From Dastarcus helophoroides (Eukaryota > Arthropoda > Insecta > Coleoptera > Bothrideridae), in NCBI GenBank assembly GCA_028583605.1, contig CM053331.1, positions 39,995,283-40,059,282 on the forward strand: a stretch of 64,000 nucleotides of DNA, written 5' to 3'. This document shows, piece after piece, positions 10,604 to 23,440 of the stretch. A model generated the notes under the pieces. That model saw nothing but the letters and a program-made list of their open reading frames with translations. It ran no database searches and was not told the DNA's origin. Numbering within the stretch: position 1 is the stretch's first letter; each line of letters begins with the position of its first letter. The position numbers and the translations under genes were made by a program.

Positions 10604-12360
10604 AAAATGTGGACAACAATTCCACACAAGTGTGGAAAACAATTCCACAAAGTGTGGAAAACAATTCCACAAAGTGTTGAATTGTTTTCATTAATTTTAT
10701 TGTAATTATTATTAACACATTTTCGAACCTATGGACTATGAACGTATGAACGTATCTTTAAAGTTATAAACAGAGATAAAATACCACAATTTGTTGTGGA
10801 ATTGTTTATAACTCATAAACTGAATTATTGGGAAATACCCCTAAATTAATAGAAACAATTCCACAGAATTCTTGTGAAATTGTAAGTCACTCTATGGACA
10901 AAAATATAACAAAATTAATCAGCAGAAGTTGCGTTTCTTTTTAAAGTTTATAACTTCGATAATGTGTTGGTAAAAGTTACAATAACATTAATGGTAACAA
11001 TTCCACAAAGTGATGTGGCAATGTATTAATATCCACACTTTTGTGGAATTGTTACCATTAATTTTATTGTAACTTTTACTAACACATTATCGAAGTTATA
11101 AACTTTAAAAAGAAACGCACAGTTTTGTGGAATTGTTGTCCACACTTTTGTGGAATTGTTGTCCACACTTTTGTGGAATTGTTGTCCACACTTTTGTGGA
11201 ATTGTTGTCCACACTTTTGTGGAATTGTTATTAAGAAAGTGCATTAACAGTAACTTGACCAAATTAATCGTGACACAAAGGTTTTGAATTGTATTACCAA
11301 GAAGTGTAACTAAATTAGTGACAATTCCATAAAGTCTGTGGAATTGTCATTAATTTTGTTGTGTTCTAAAATGAATGTTTAGAACTTTGAAACGAATTTA
11401 ACCAGCTAACGAACTTGAATAACTTTCATACGAAAGTCAGGAAAATTAATAACAATTCCAGAAAATCTTTGTGGAATTGTCATTACGAAAGCACATTTTT
11501 TGGGGGAATTGTTAAATTAACAACAAATACGACAAGATTAATAATGACAACTCCACAAAAGTTTTGTGGAATTGTTGTTATTAATTTTCCTGACTTTCGT
11601 ATGAATGTAGTTTTAAAGTTATAAACATTAATTTTAAAACCCAACAAAAATAATGACAATTCCACATGCTTTGTGGAATTGTCATTGCTTGCGTTGCACT
11701 TCTTGATAATACAATTTTAGTGACAATTCAAAACCTTTGCATCACGATTGATTTTGTCGAGTTACACTTAGTGCACTGTCTTAGTGACAATTCCACAAAA
11801 GTGTGGACAACAATTCCACAAAAGTGTGGAAAACAATTCCACAAAAGTGTGGAAAACAATTCCACAAAAGTGTGGAAAACAATTCCACAAAGTGTGGAAT
11901 TGTTTTCATTAATTTTATTGTAATTAATATTAACACATTTTCGAACCTATGGACTATGAACGTATGAATGTATCTTTAAAATTATAACCAGAGACAAAAT
12001 ACCATAAATTTGTTGTGGAATTGTTGAATTAACAACAAATTCGACAAACTTAATAGTAACAATTCCACAACAGTTTTGTGGAATGTTGTCGCATTAGCTG
12101 TCAATAGTTTTTTAAACTAGTTTATCATGATAAGACAAAATGCCACAAATTTGTTACGGAATTGTTGAATTAACAACAAATACGACAAAAATAGTAATGA
12201 CAATTCCACAAGTTTCGTGGAAATTTTTCTTATTTGTTGTTAGTAGTTTCTTAATCAGAATTTCACAAAACTTTTCAGACATTGTTATTAATTTTGCTGA
12301 ATTTCTTGTGAATATACCTTTGAGTCTATAAACTTTTAACAAAAGCACAAAAACAATTCC
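10604..12360. repeat. Palindromic satellite, block A
   Basis: This is the start of a long field built from ACAATTCCACAA and its complement TTGTGGAATTGT. A segment of over 100 bp beginning TGTGGAATTGTTTTCATTAA occurs at about 10676 and again at about 11895. 10960-11250 and 11440-11900 also contain the motif in both orientations, giving many overlapping inverted repeats. Open frames of 60-85 codons here (with repeated S-T-K-V-W-T-T-I-P-Q) are translations of the repeat. Confidence 0.9.
11123..11237. repeat. 23-bp tandem repeat, five copies
   Basis: TTTTGTGGAATTGT is followed by TGTCCACAC, with copies at 11123, 11146, 11169, 11192 and 11215 at an exact 23-bp period. The same unit in the opposite orientation forms another tandem run at about 11795-11898, and a shorter run is at 10611-10670, so the two main runs are an inverted pair. 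Confidence 0.9.
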
Positions 12361-13230
12361 ACAAAACTGTCACTGTTGTTGTAGGTTTCGGGATTAGGAG
12401 CACTGAGTTAAGAAGTTAAGAGCATTGAATTGAAGAGTTAAGAGCATTGAATTAGGGGGTTAAGAGCAACTGAATATACAACTAAATTACTGATAACAAT
12501 TCCACAGGAGTGTTATCACTCATTAACCTATTCGTTATGAATTTCTTCTGATTTATGTCGCAGTCCGAAGGATTCCCATTATCCTTTTGCGAAGTAAATT
12601 AGTGCGGCCTTCCAGAGCTAGTGTAATAATTTCTTAATTACCATTCCACAATTTTGTGGAAATAAAAAATAGTTTCTTAGTAACAATTCCACAATTTTTG
12701 TGGAAATGTCATTATTAATTTGATAATAGACACAATTTTTAATAAAAACACATCTTTGTGGAATTGTCACGTTTGATTTCATTAAATTTATTTTTAATAT
12801 AGTTTTTTAGTGACAATTCCACAATTTTGTGGAAATGTCATTATTAGCTTGGTAACTTAATATTATAATAGACCCAGTTTTTAATAACACCCACTTTTAA
12901 CAAAAGCACAAAAACAATTCCACAAAACTGTCACTGTTGCTGTAGGTTTCGGGATTAAGAGCATTGAATTGAGAGCTTAAGAGCATTGAGAGAAGTTAAG
13001 AGCATCGAACTGGGGGTTAAGAGCAACTGAATATACAACTAAATTACCGATGACAATTCCACAAGACTATTATCACTCATTAACCTATTCGTTATGGATT
13101 AGATTTAATCTACGAAGAAATATTACAAAGTACCGTCGATCTCAGCTTCTGATTTACGTCGCAGCCCGAAGGATTCCCATTATCCTTTTGCGAAGTCGAT
13201 TAGTGCGGCCTTCCAGCGCTAGTGTAATAG
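12331..13230. repeat. Duplicated block with non-satellite insert
   Basis: The sequence from 12331 to about 12630 (starting with AACTTTTAACAAAAGCACAA, then a GAGTTAAGAGCATTG mini-repeat, then a unique tail ending in CGGCCTTCCAG and TAGTGTAATA) recurs from about 12893 to 13230. The second copy carries about 50 extra bases near 13095-13145. Between them (12640-12890) lie units of the block-B satellite. Confidence 0.8.
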
Positions 13231-13770
13231 TGCCATAACCGCTGATGATAAGTAGCTGAATACTTTATTTATAGATTCTATTGCACGCGAGAAACAAAGT
13301 GAAATAAAACAGAGACGTAACTCTGATGGTTTGTGGCATTATTTATAAGCCGCATTATTACATATGCGTCTCTCACGGCCGGCAACCGCACTGTACGGCC
13401 ATAATTGCCCGATTTTATGACAAGGGTTACGTACTGGTTTGCCCATTTCAAAGGCCTCCCAAACATGACGCTGCGAACGTAAAAGTTGACATTAAACTCG
13501 ACGCTGGGTACCGCTCGATCGGTCATTTTAAACTTTCATGGGCAGAATACCACTGAAATTACGGGGGATCTTCAAGGACTATTTCAGGAGAAATTTAGAA
13601 AGGTTTTTTCATCGACTTTGGCTCATCTGAATTTTTAAAACTTTAGGAATAATTAAAATATCCCAGAATCTGCATTAAAAAAATAACAAACATTTTAAAG
13701 TTTTTTCTGTTTTCTGTGAATCCACAAATTGTATAAATAAATGGAGCACCTCAGGACACGAGAATCATTA
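13231..13770. other. Unique island inside the satellite field
   Basis: About 500 bp free of the ACAATTCCACAA motif and GC-richer than its flanks. It contains ACGGCCATAATTGCCCG and other AT cores set in GC. Frames of 76 codons (+, from ATG 13326) and 82 codons (-) overlap here. Neither shows a recognisable domain, and the double openness suggests base composition rather than coding. A conserved regulatory block is one possibility. Confidence 0.4.
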
Positions 13771-15840
13771 TACAAAATCGATGACAATTCCACAGTTGTG
13801 GAGTTGTCGTTTTTGGAATTGTCATTAATAATTTGCTAGCATGATAATAGATACATTTTTTTATTGATGGCTAGAGACAATTTAAAATCTTTTGTGTTAT
13901 TGCGACTATTGGATTTGGTCGACTTTATTTTTAATATAGTTTCTAAGTCATAATTTCACAGTTTTGTGGAATTGTCATTATTAATTTGGTAACTTGCTAA
14001 TAGTTTTTTAACGACAAAACACTTTTGTGGAATGGTTACGTTTGATTTTGTCGAACTTATTTTGAATATAGTTTCTTAGTGACAATTCCACAATTTTGTG
14101 GAAATAAAAAATAGTTTCTTAGTTACAATTCCACAATTTTTCTGGAAATGTCATTATTAACTTGATAATAGACACAATTTTTAATAACATCACATCTTTG
14201 TGGAATTGTCACGTTTGATTTCATCGAATTTATTTTTAATATAGTTTTTTAGTGACGATTCCACAATTTTGTGGAAATGTCATTATTGTCTTGGTAAGTT
14301 AATAATAGACACAGTTTTTAATAACCCACACCTTTGTGGAATTATCACGTTTGATTGCGTCGAATTTATTTTGAATGTAGTTTCTTAATGACAATTCCAC
14401 AATTTTGTGGAAAAAAATAGTTTCTTAAAGACAATTCCACAATTTTGTGGAAATGTCATTATTAACTTAGTAACTTGATAGTAGACACAGTTTTTAATAA
14501 CATCTTTGTAGAATTGTCACGTTTGATTTCTTCGAACTTATTTTGAATATAGTTTCTTTATGACAATTTCACAATTTTGTGGAAATAAAATATAGTTTCT
14601 TATTGACAATTTCACAATTTTTGTGGAAATGTCATTATTAACTTGATAATAGACACAATTTTTAACAACAACACATCTTTGTGGAATTATCACGTTTGAT
14701 TTCAACGAATTTATTTTTAATATGGTTTTTTAGTCACAATTCTACAATTTTGTGGAAATGTCATTATTGTCTTGGTAACTTAATAATAGACACAGTTTTT
14801 AATAACCCACACCTTTGTGGAATTATCACGTTTGATTGCGTCGAATTTATTTTGAATGTAGTTTCTTAATGACAATTCCACAATTTTGTGGAAAAAATAG
14901 TTTCTTAAAGACAATTCCACAATTTTGTGGAAATGTCATTATTAACTTAGTAACTTGATAGTAGACACAGTTTTTAATAACATCTTTGTAGAATTGTCAC
15001 GTTTGATTTCTTCGAACTTATTTTGAATATAGTTTCTTAATGACAATTTCACAATTTTGTGAAAATAAAATATAGTTTCTTATTGACAATTCCACAATTT
15101 TTGTGGAAATGTCATTATTAACTTGATAATAGACACAATTTTTAACAACAACACTTCTTTGTGGAATTATCACGTTTGATTTCAACGAATTTATTTTTAA
15201 TATGGTTTTTTAGTCACAATTCTACAATTTTGTGGAAATGTCATTATTAGCTTGGTAACTTAATAATAAACACAGTTTTTAATAACTTACACCTTCATGG
15301 AATTGTCACGTTTGATTTCGTCGAATTTATTTTGAATGTAGTTTCTCAATGACAATTCCACAATTTTGTGGAAAAAAAAATAGTTTCTTAGTGACGATTC
15401 CACAATTTTTGTGAAAATGTCATTATTAACTTGGTAACTTGATAATAGACACAATTTTCAATAACAACACATGTTTGTGGAATTGCCACTTTAATTTCAT
15501 CGAATTTATTTTTAAAATAGTTTCTTAGTGACAATTTCACAATTTTGTGGAAATGTCATTATGGTCTTGGTAACTTAATAAAAGACACAGTTTTCAATAA
15601 TCCACACCTTTGTGGAATTGTCACGTTTGATTTCATCGAATTTATTTTTAATATAGTTTCTTAGTGGCAATTCCAGAATTTTGTGGAAATGTCATCATTA
15701 GCTTTGTAACTTAATAATAGATACAGTGTTTAATAACCCACACCTTGGCAGAATCGTCACGTTTGATTTCGTCAAATTTATTTTTAATATAGTTTCTTAA
15801 TCACAATTCCACAGTTTTGTGAAAATATCAATTTAAAACC
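13771..15840. repeat. Palindromic satellite, block B, 480-bp higher-order unit
   Basis: Sub-units of roughly 100-160 bp each contain ACAATTCCACAATTTTGTGG followed by AAATGTCATTATTA, AATAGACACA and CACGTTTGATTTC. Markers repeat at 480 bp: 14651 and 15131 (ATAGACACAATTTTTAACAA), and 14478 and 14958 (GTAGACACAGTTTTTAATAA). It is a higher-order satellite with the same core palindrome as blocks A and C but a different spacer. Confidence 0.9.
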
Positions 15841-17640
15841 TTTATGTAATTGCCACGATTGATTCCAGCAAATTAATTATTAATACAGTTTGTTGATGAC
15901 AATTTCAAAAAATTCTTGTGGAATTGTAATTATTAATTTTGTTTCATTTCTTGTTGGAACAATTTATTAAAAACAACTTTAGAATACTTTTGTGAAACTG
16001 GTTCTCTTAATGCAATTCCTCAATAACAATTACACAAAATTGTTGTGGAATTGTCATTATTAATTTTGTTTCATTTCTTGTTGGAACAATTTATTAAAAA
16101 CAACTTTAGAATACTTTTGTGAAACTGGTCCTCTTAATGCAATTCCTCAATAACAATTACACAAACTTGAATATTTTGGCAATTAGTATTCTAATGACAA
16201 TTTCAAATGTCCAAGGCTGAAACAGTATTAATGAAAACTGCAAGAACAGTAATAATTCCATGTGGAATTGTTAATTTTGTCGTTTTTGTTGTTAAAAGTT
16301 TTCAAATGATAATTCTACAAAACTTGCGAAATTGTTATTGACAATTATTGTATTTCTTGTTAATATATTTTTACAGTGACAATTCCATAAAACTTTTGTG
16401 AAATTAATGTTATTCTAATGCTTGTTGATATTGTTTCGAAGTTTGACATTTGAAATCTTCATTAGGAGACTATATTGTCAAGAAATTCAATAAATGTTTT
16501 ATGCAATTGCATAAATTTTGTTAATTAACAAAACAATTCCACAACGCTTTTGTAGAATTGTAATTATTAATGTTGTCATATTTTTTTATAATTTTGCTGA
16601 ATTTCTAGTTAATAGAACTTCAAAGTTACAACCATTTAATAAAAGAGCAAGAAACCATTTAAGAAGAATGCAAATTTATAACAGTTCCACAATATTTTTG
16701 TGGAATTGTCATTATTAATTTTATTATTTGTTAGTATAGCTTTTTGATGACAATTCCACAAAACATGTATGCCTTTGATATCATTGGTTAATACGGTTTC
16801 GAATTCATAGCAGTAAACAAAAATACAACAAAATTATTGTCAATTTCACTATATTTCTGTAAAATTGTTGCAAATACAATCATTAGTAACATTTATAAAA
16901 AACTGAAATTGTTACAAAACTTTTGAAATGATGACAATTCCACTAAATTTGTGAAATGGTGACATTTCTACAAAAGTTGTGGAAAAGTTGTGGAAAAAAC
17001 TTTTGAAATGATCACAATTCCACAAAACTTGTGAGATGGTGACAATTCCACAATATTTATGATATGGTGATAATTCCACAAAACTGGTGGAATTATAATA
17101 ATTCCACAAAACTTATGAAATTATGACAATTTTTCAAAACTTGTGGAACTATGACATTTTTACAAAACTTGTGGAATTGTCACTATACCACAAGTTTTGT
17201 GAAATTATCACAAAATTTGTAAAATTGTCAAAATTTATTTTATACTGCGTTTTATTAATACAATCGAAGTTATGAATAATAAACAGAATCATATTAATAA
17301 CAATTCCACAAAACTGTTGTGGAATTGTCATAAATATTTTTGTTACAGATGTGATTTCTTTATTACTTTTGGCAATTCCAGAAACAGTTTATGCATTTTA
17401 TATTATTTGGTTAATATAATTTCGAATCCAAGGTATTAAACAAAAATACAATAAAATTATTGTCAATTCCACAAAATGTTTGTGAAATCATTACTAATAC
17501 AATTCATTAACAACATTTCTATATAACTGTTGCAAAATTACTATTAATAATTTGGTATTTTTTGTAAATGATCAATTCCACAAAACTTTTGAAATTATAA
17601 CAATTTCACAAGACTTGTAAAATCATATTAATTTCACAAA
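15841..17640. repeat. Degenerate palindromic satellite between blocks B and C
   Basis: Less regular copies of the ACAATTCCACAA/TTGTGGAATTGT core, with a tandem duplication of 124 bp starting near 15929 and 16053 (containing TTTCATTTCTTGTTGGAACA). From 16920 to 17200 the core recurs roughly every 25-30 bp with variable half-sites. Confidence 0.8.
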
Positions 17641-20600
17641 ACTTGTGCAATTATCATCATTTTACAATTTTGTGGAATATTCACAAAACTTGTGGAATTG
17701 TAAACTTTCAATTTATTCAGCGTCTTGTTAATACAGTCGAAGTTATGAATATTAAACAGAATCATATTAATAACAATTCCACAAAACTGTTGTGGAATTG
17801 TCATAACTATTTTTGTTGCAGGTGTGATTTCTTTGTTTTTCTTGGCAATTCCACAAAACGTTTATGCGTTAAATATGATTTGTTAATATAGTTTCAAATT
17901 TATGGCATTAAACAAAAATACAATATTGTCAATTCCACAAAATTTTGGTGAAATTGTTGCTAATACAACTCATTAGTAACATTTCCGCAAAACTGTTGCA
18001 AAATTGTTGTCAATTCCACAAAATTTTTGTGAAATTGTTACTAATCCAACTCATTAGCAACATTTCTGTAGAACTATTGCAAAATTGTCATTAATAATTT
18101 TGGTGTTTCTTCTAAACTGTTAATTCCACAAAACTTTTAAAATTATGGCAATTCCACAAGACTTGTGAAATCATGTCAATTTCACAACACTTGTGGAATT
18201 ATCGTCATTTTACAATTTTTGTAGAATTGTCACAAAACTTGAGGAATTGTCAACATTCATTTTATTCAGCGTCTTATTAATACAGTCGAAATTATGAATA
18301 TTAAACAGAATCATATTAATAACAATTCCACAAAACTGTTGTGGAATTGTCATAATTATTTTTGTTGCAAGTGTGATTTCTTTGTTACTCTTGGCAATTC
18401 CACAAAACGTTTATGCGTTAAGTATCATTTGTTAATATAGTTTGGAATTCATGGCATTAAACAAAAATACAGTCAAATTGTTGTCAATTCCACAAAATAT
18501 TTGTAAAAGTGCTGCTAATACAACTCATTAGTAACATTTCTGCAGAACTATTGCAAAATTGTCATTAATAATTTTGGTATTTCTTGTAAATGGTCAATTC
18601 CACAAAACTTTTAAAATTATGGCAATTCCACAAGGCTTGTGGAATTATGTCAATTTCACAAAACTTGTGGCATTATCGTCATTTTACAATTTTTGTGGAA
18701 TTGTCACAAAACTTGAGAAATTATCATTCATTTTATTCAGCGTCTTATTAATACAGTCGAAGTTATGAATATTAAACAGAATCATATTAATAACAATTCC
18801 ACAAAACTGTTGTGGAATTGTCATAACTATTTTTGTTGCAGGTGTGATTTCTTTGTTACTCTTGGCAATTCCACAAAACGTTTATGCGTTAAATATCATT
18901 TGTTAATATAGTTTGGAATTCATGGCATTAAACAAAAATACAGTCAAATTGTTGTCAATTCCACAAAATTTTTGTGAAATTGTTGCTAATACAACTCATT
19001 AGTAACATTTCTGCAAAACTATTGCAAAATTGTCATTAATAATTTTGGTATTTCTTGTAAATGGTCAATTCCACAAAACTTTTAAAATTATGGCAATTCC
19101 ACAAGACTTGTGGAATTATGTCAATTTCACAAAACTTGTGAAATTATCGTCATTTTACAATTTTTGTTGAATTGTCACAAAGCTTGAGGAATTGTCAACA
19201 TTCATTTTATTCCGCGTCTTATTAATACAGTCGAAGTTATGAATATTAAACAGAATCATATTAATAACAATTCCACAAAACTGTTGTGGAATTGTCATAA
19301 CTATTTTTGTTGCAGGTGTGATTTCTTTGTTACTCTTGGCAATTCCACAAAACGTTTATGCGTTAAATATCATTTGTTAACATAGTTTCGAATTTATGGC
19401 ATTAAACAAAAATACAGTTAAATTGTTGTCAATTCCACAAAATTTTTGTGAAATTGTTGCTAATACAACTCATTAGCAACATTTCTGCAGAACTATTGCA
19501 AAATTGTCATTAATAATTTTGGTGTTTCTTGTAAATGGTCAATTCCGCAAAGCTTTTGAAATTATGGCAATTTCACAAAACTTGTGAAATCATGTCAATT
19601 TCACAAAACTTGTGGAATTATCGTCATTTTACAATTTTTGTGGAATTGTCACAAAACTTGAGGAATTGTCAACATTCATTTTATTCAGCTTCTTATTAAT
19701 ACAGTCGAAGTTATGAATATTAAACAGAATCATATTAATAACAATTCCACAAAACTGTTGTGGAATTGTCATAACTATTTTTGTTGCAGGTGTGATTTCT
19801 TTGTTACTCTTGGCAACTGCACAAAACGTTTATGCGTTAAATATCATTTGTTAACATAGTTTCGAATTTATGGCATTAAACAAAAATACAGTTAAATTGT
19901 TGTCAATTCCACAAAATTTTTGTGAAATTGTTGCTAATACAACTCATTAGTAACATTTTTGCAGAACTATTGCAAAATTGTCATTAATAATTTTGGCGTT
20001 TCTTGTAAATGGTCAATTCCACAAAACTTTTGAAATTATGACAATTCCACAAGACTTGTGGAATCGTGTCAATTTCACAAAACTTGTGGAATTATCGTCA
20101 TCTTACAATTTTTGTAGAACTGTCACAGAACCTGAGGAATTATCAACATTTATTTTATTCAGTGTCTTGTTAATACAGTCGAAGTTATGAGTATCAAACA
20201 GAATCACATTAATAACAATTTTACAAAACTGTTGTGGAATTGTCATAACTATTTTTGTTGCAGGTGTGATTTCTTTGTTACTCTTGGCAATTCCACAAAA
20301 CGTTTATGCGTTAAATATCATTTGTTAATATAGTTTGGAATTTATGCCATTAAACAAAAGTACAGTCAAATTGTTTTTTGTGAAATTGTTGCTAATACAA
20401 CTCATTAGCAACATTTCTGCAGAACTATTGCAAAATTGTCATTAATAATTTTGGTGTTACTTATAAATGGTCAATTCCACAAAACTTTTGAAATTATGAC
20501 AATTCCACAAGACTTGTGGAATTGTGTAAATTTTACAAAACTTGTGGAATTATCGTCATTTTACAATTTATGTAGAATTGTCACAAAACTTGAGGAATTG

Positions 20601-23440
20601 TCAACATTCATTTTATTCAGCTTCTTATTAATACAGTCGAAGTTATGAATATTAAACAGAATCATATTAATAACAATTCCACAAAACTGTTGTGGAATTG
20701 TCATAACTATTTTTGTTGCAGGTGTGATTTCTTTGTTTTTCTTGGCAATTCCACAAAACGTTTATGCGTTAAATATCATTTGTTAATATAGTTTGGAATT
20801 CATGGCATTAAACAAAAATACAGTCAAATTGTTGTCAATTTCACAAAATTTTTGTGAAATTGTTGCTAATACAACTCATTAGTAACATTTCTGCAGAACT
20901 ATTGCAAAATTGTCATTAATAATTTTGGTATTTCTTGTAAATGGTCAATTCCACAAAACTTTTAAAATTATGGCAATTCCACAAGGCTTGTGGAATTATG
21001 TCAATTTCACAAAACTTGTGGCATTATCGTCATTTTACAATTTTTGTGGAATTGTCACAAAACTTGAGAAATTATCATTCATTTTATTCAGCGTCTTATT
21101 AATACAGTCGAAGTTATGAATATTAAACAGAATCATATTAATAACAATTCCACAAAACTGTTGTGGAATTGTCATAACTATTTTTGTTGCAGGTGTGATT
21201 TCTTTGTTACTCTTGGCAACTGCACAAAACGTTTATGCGTTAAATATCATTTGTTAATATAGTTTGGAATTCATGGCATTAAACAAAAATACAGTCAAAT
21301 TGTTGTCAATTTCACAAAATTTTTGTGAAATTGTTGCTAATACAACTCACTAGTAACATTTCTGCAAAACTGTTGCAAAATTGTCATTAATAATTTTGGT
21401 GTTTCTTGTAAATGGTCAATTCCACAAAGCTTTTGAAATTATGGCAATTTCACAAGACTTGTGGAATTATGTCAATTTCACAAAACTTGTGGAATTATCG
21501 CCATTTTACAATTTTTGTGGAATTGTCACAAAACTTGAGGAATGGTCAACATTCATTTTATTCAGCGTCTTATTAATACAGTCGAAGTTATGAATATTAA
21601 ACAGAATCACATTAATAACAATTTTACAAAACTGTTGTGGAATTGTCATAACTATTTTTGTTGCAGGTGTGATTTCTTTGTTACTCTTGGCAATTCCACA
21701 AAACGTTTATGCGTTAAATATCATTTGTTAATATAGTTTCGAATTTATGGCATTAAACAAAAATACAGTTAAATTGTTGTCAATTCCACAAAATTTTTGT
21801 GAAATTGTTGCTAATACAACTCATTAGCAACATTTCTGCAGAACTATTGCAAAATTGTCATTAATAATTTTGGTGTTTCTTCTAAACGGTTAATTCCACA
21901 AAACTTTTAAAATTATGGCAATTCCACAAGACTTGTGAAATCATGTCAATTTCACAACACTTGTGGAATTATCGTCATTTTACAATTTTTGTGGAATTGT
22001 CACAAAACTTGAGGTATTATCAACATTCATTTTATTCAGCGTCTTATTAATACAGTCGAAATTATGAATATTAAACAGAATCATATTAATAACAATTCCA
22101 CAAAACTGTTGTGGAATTGTCATAATTATTTTTGTTGCAAGTGTGATTTCTTTGTTACTCTTGGCAATTCCACAAAACGTTTATGCGTTAAATATCATTT
22201 GTTAATATAGTTTCGAATTTATGGCATTAAACAAAAATACAGTTAAATTGTTGTCAATTCCACAAAATTTTTGTGAAATTGTTGCTAATACAACTCATTA
22301 GCAACATTTCTGCAGAACTATTGCAAAATTGTCATTAATAATTTTGGTGTTACTTATAAATGGTCAATTCCACAAAACTTTTGAAATTATGGCAATTCCA
22401 CAAAACTTGTGGAATTATCGTTATTTTACAATTATTGTGGAATTGTCACAAAACTTGAGAAATTATCATTCATTTTATTCAGCGTCTTATTAATACAGTC
22501 GAAGTTATGAATATTAAACAGAATCATATTAATAACAATTCCACAAAACTGTTGCAGAATTGTCATAACTATTTCTGTTGCAGGTGTGATTTCTTTGTTA
22601 CTCTTGGCAACTGCACAAAACGTTTATGCGTTAAATATCATTTGTTAATATAGTTTGGAATTCATGGCATTAAACAAAAATACAGTTAAATTGTTGTCAA
22701 TTCCACAAAATTTTTGTGAAATTGTTGCTAATACAACTCATTAGTAACACTTCTGCAGAACTGTTGCAAAATTGTCATTAATAATCATGGTGTTTCTTGT
22801 AATTGGTCAATTCTACAAAACTTTTGAAATTATGGCAATTCCACAAGACTTGTGGAATTGTGTCAATTTTACAAAACTTGTGAAATTAACGTCATCTTAC
22901 AATTTTTGTAGAACTGTCACAGAACCTGAGGAATTATCAACATTTATTTTATTCAGTGTCTTGTTAATACAGTCGAAGTTATGAGTATCAAACAGAATCA
23001 CATTAATAACAATTCCACAAAACTGTGGTGGAATTGTCATAACTATTTTTATTGCAGGTGTGATTTCTTTGTTACTCTTGGCAATTCCACAAAACGTTTA
23101 TGCGTTAAATATCATTTGTTAATATAGTTTCGAATTTATGCCATTAAACAAAAGTACAGTCAAATTGTTTTTTGTGAAATTGTTGCTAATACAACTCATT
23201 AGCAACATTTCTGCAGAACTATTGCAAAATTGTCATTAATAATTTTGGTGTTTCTTGTAAATGGTCAATTCCACAAAACTTTTAAAATTATGGCAATTCC
23301 ACAAGACTTGTGGAATCATGTCAATTTCACAAAATTTGTGGAATTATCGATATTTTACAATTTTGTGAAATTGTCACAAATCTTGTGGAATTATCAACAT
23401 TCATTTTATTCAGCGTCTTATTAATACAGTCGAAGTCCAC
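17641..23440. repeat. Palindromic satellite, block C, about 474-bp higher-order unit
   Basis: ACAGTCGAAGTTATGAAT or a close variant marks unit ends at 17736, 18285, 18756, 19230, 19704, 20178, 20636, 21107, 21581, 22055, 22498, 22972 and 23429. The modal spacing is 474 bp, with indel variants at 443, 457-458, 471 and 549. Each unit holds about seven core half-sites and a strong palindrome, CAATTCCACAAAACTGTTG paired with its complement. The 70-codon frames starting MSLIIL recur once per unit because of this periodicity and are not genes. Confidence 0.95.

Noticed and set aside
11123..11237. CRISPR-like regular repeats
   Set aside because: The 23-bp units are directly adjacent with no unique spacers, and the context is eukaryotic satellite DNA.
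17641..23440. Repeated 60-84-codon frames beginning MSLIIL or MWNC in the satellite
   Set aside because: They recur once per 474-bp unit because the unit recurs. Their sequence follows the ACAATTCCACAA core, with no protein-level conservation beyond the DNA.
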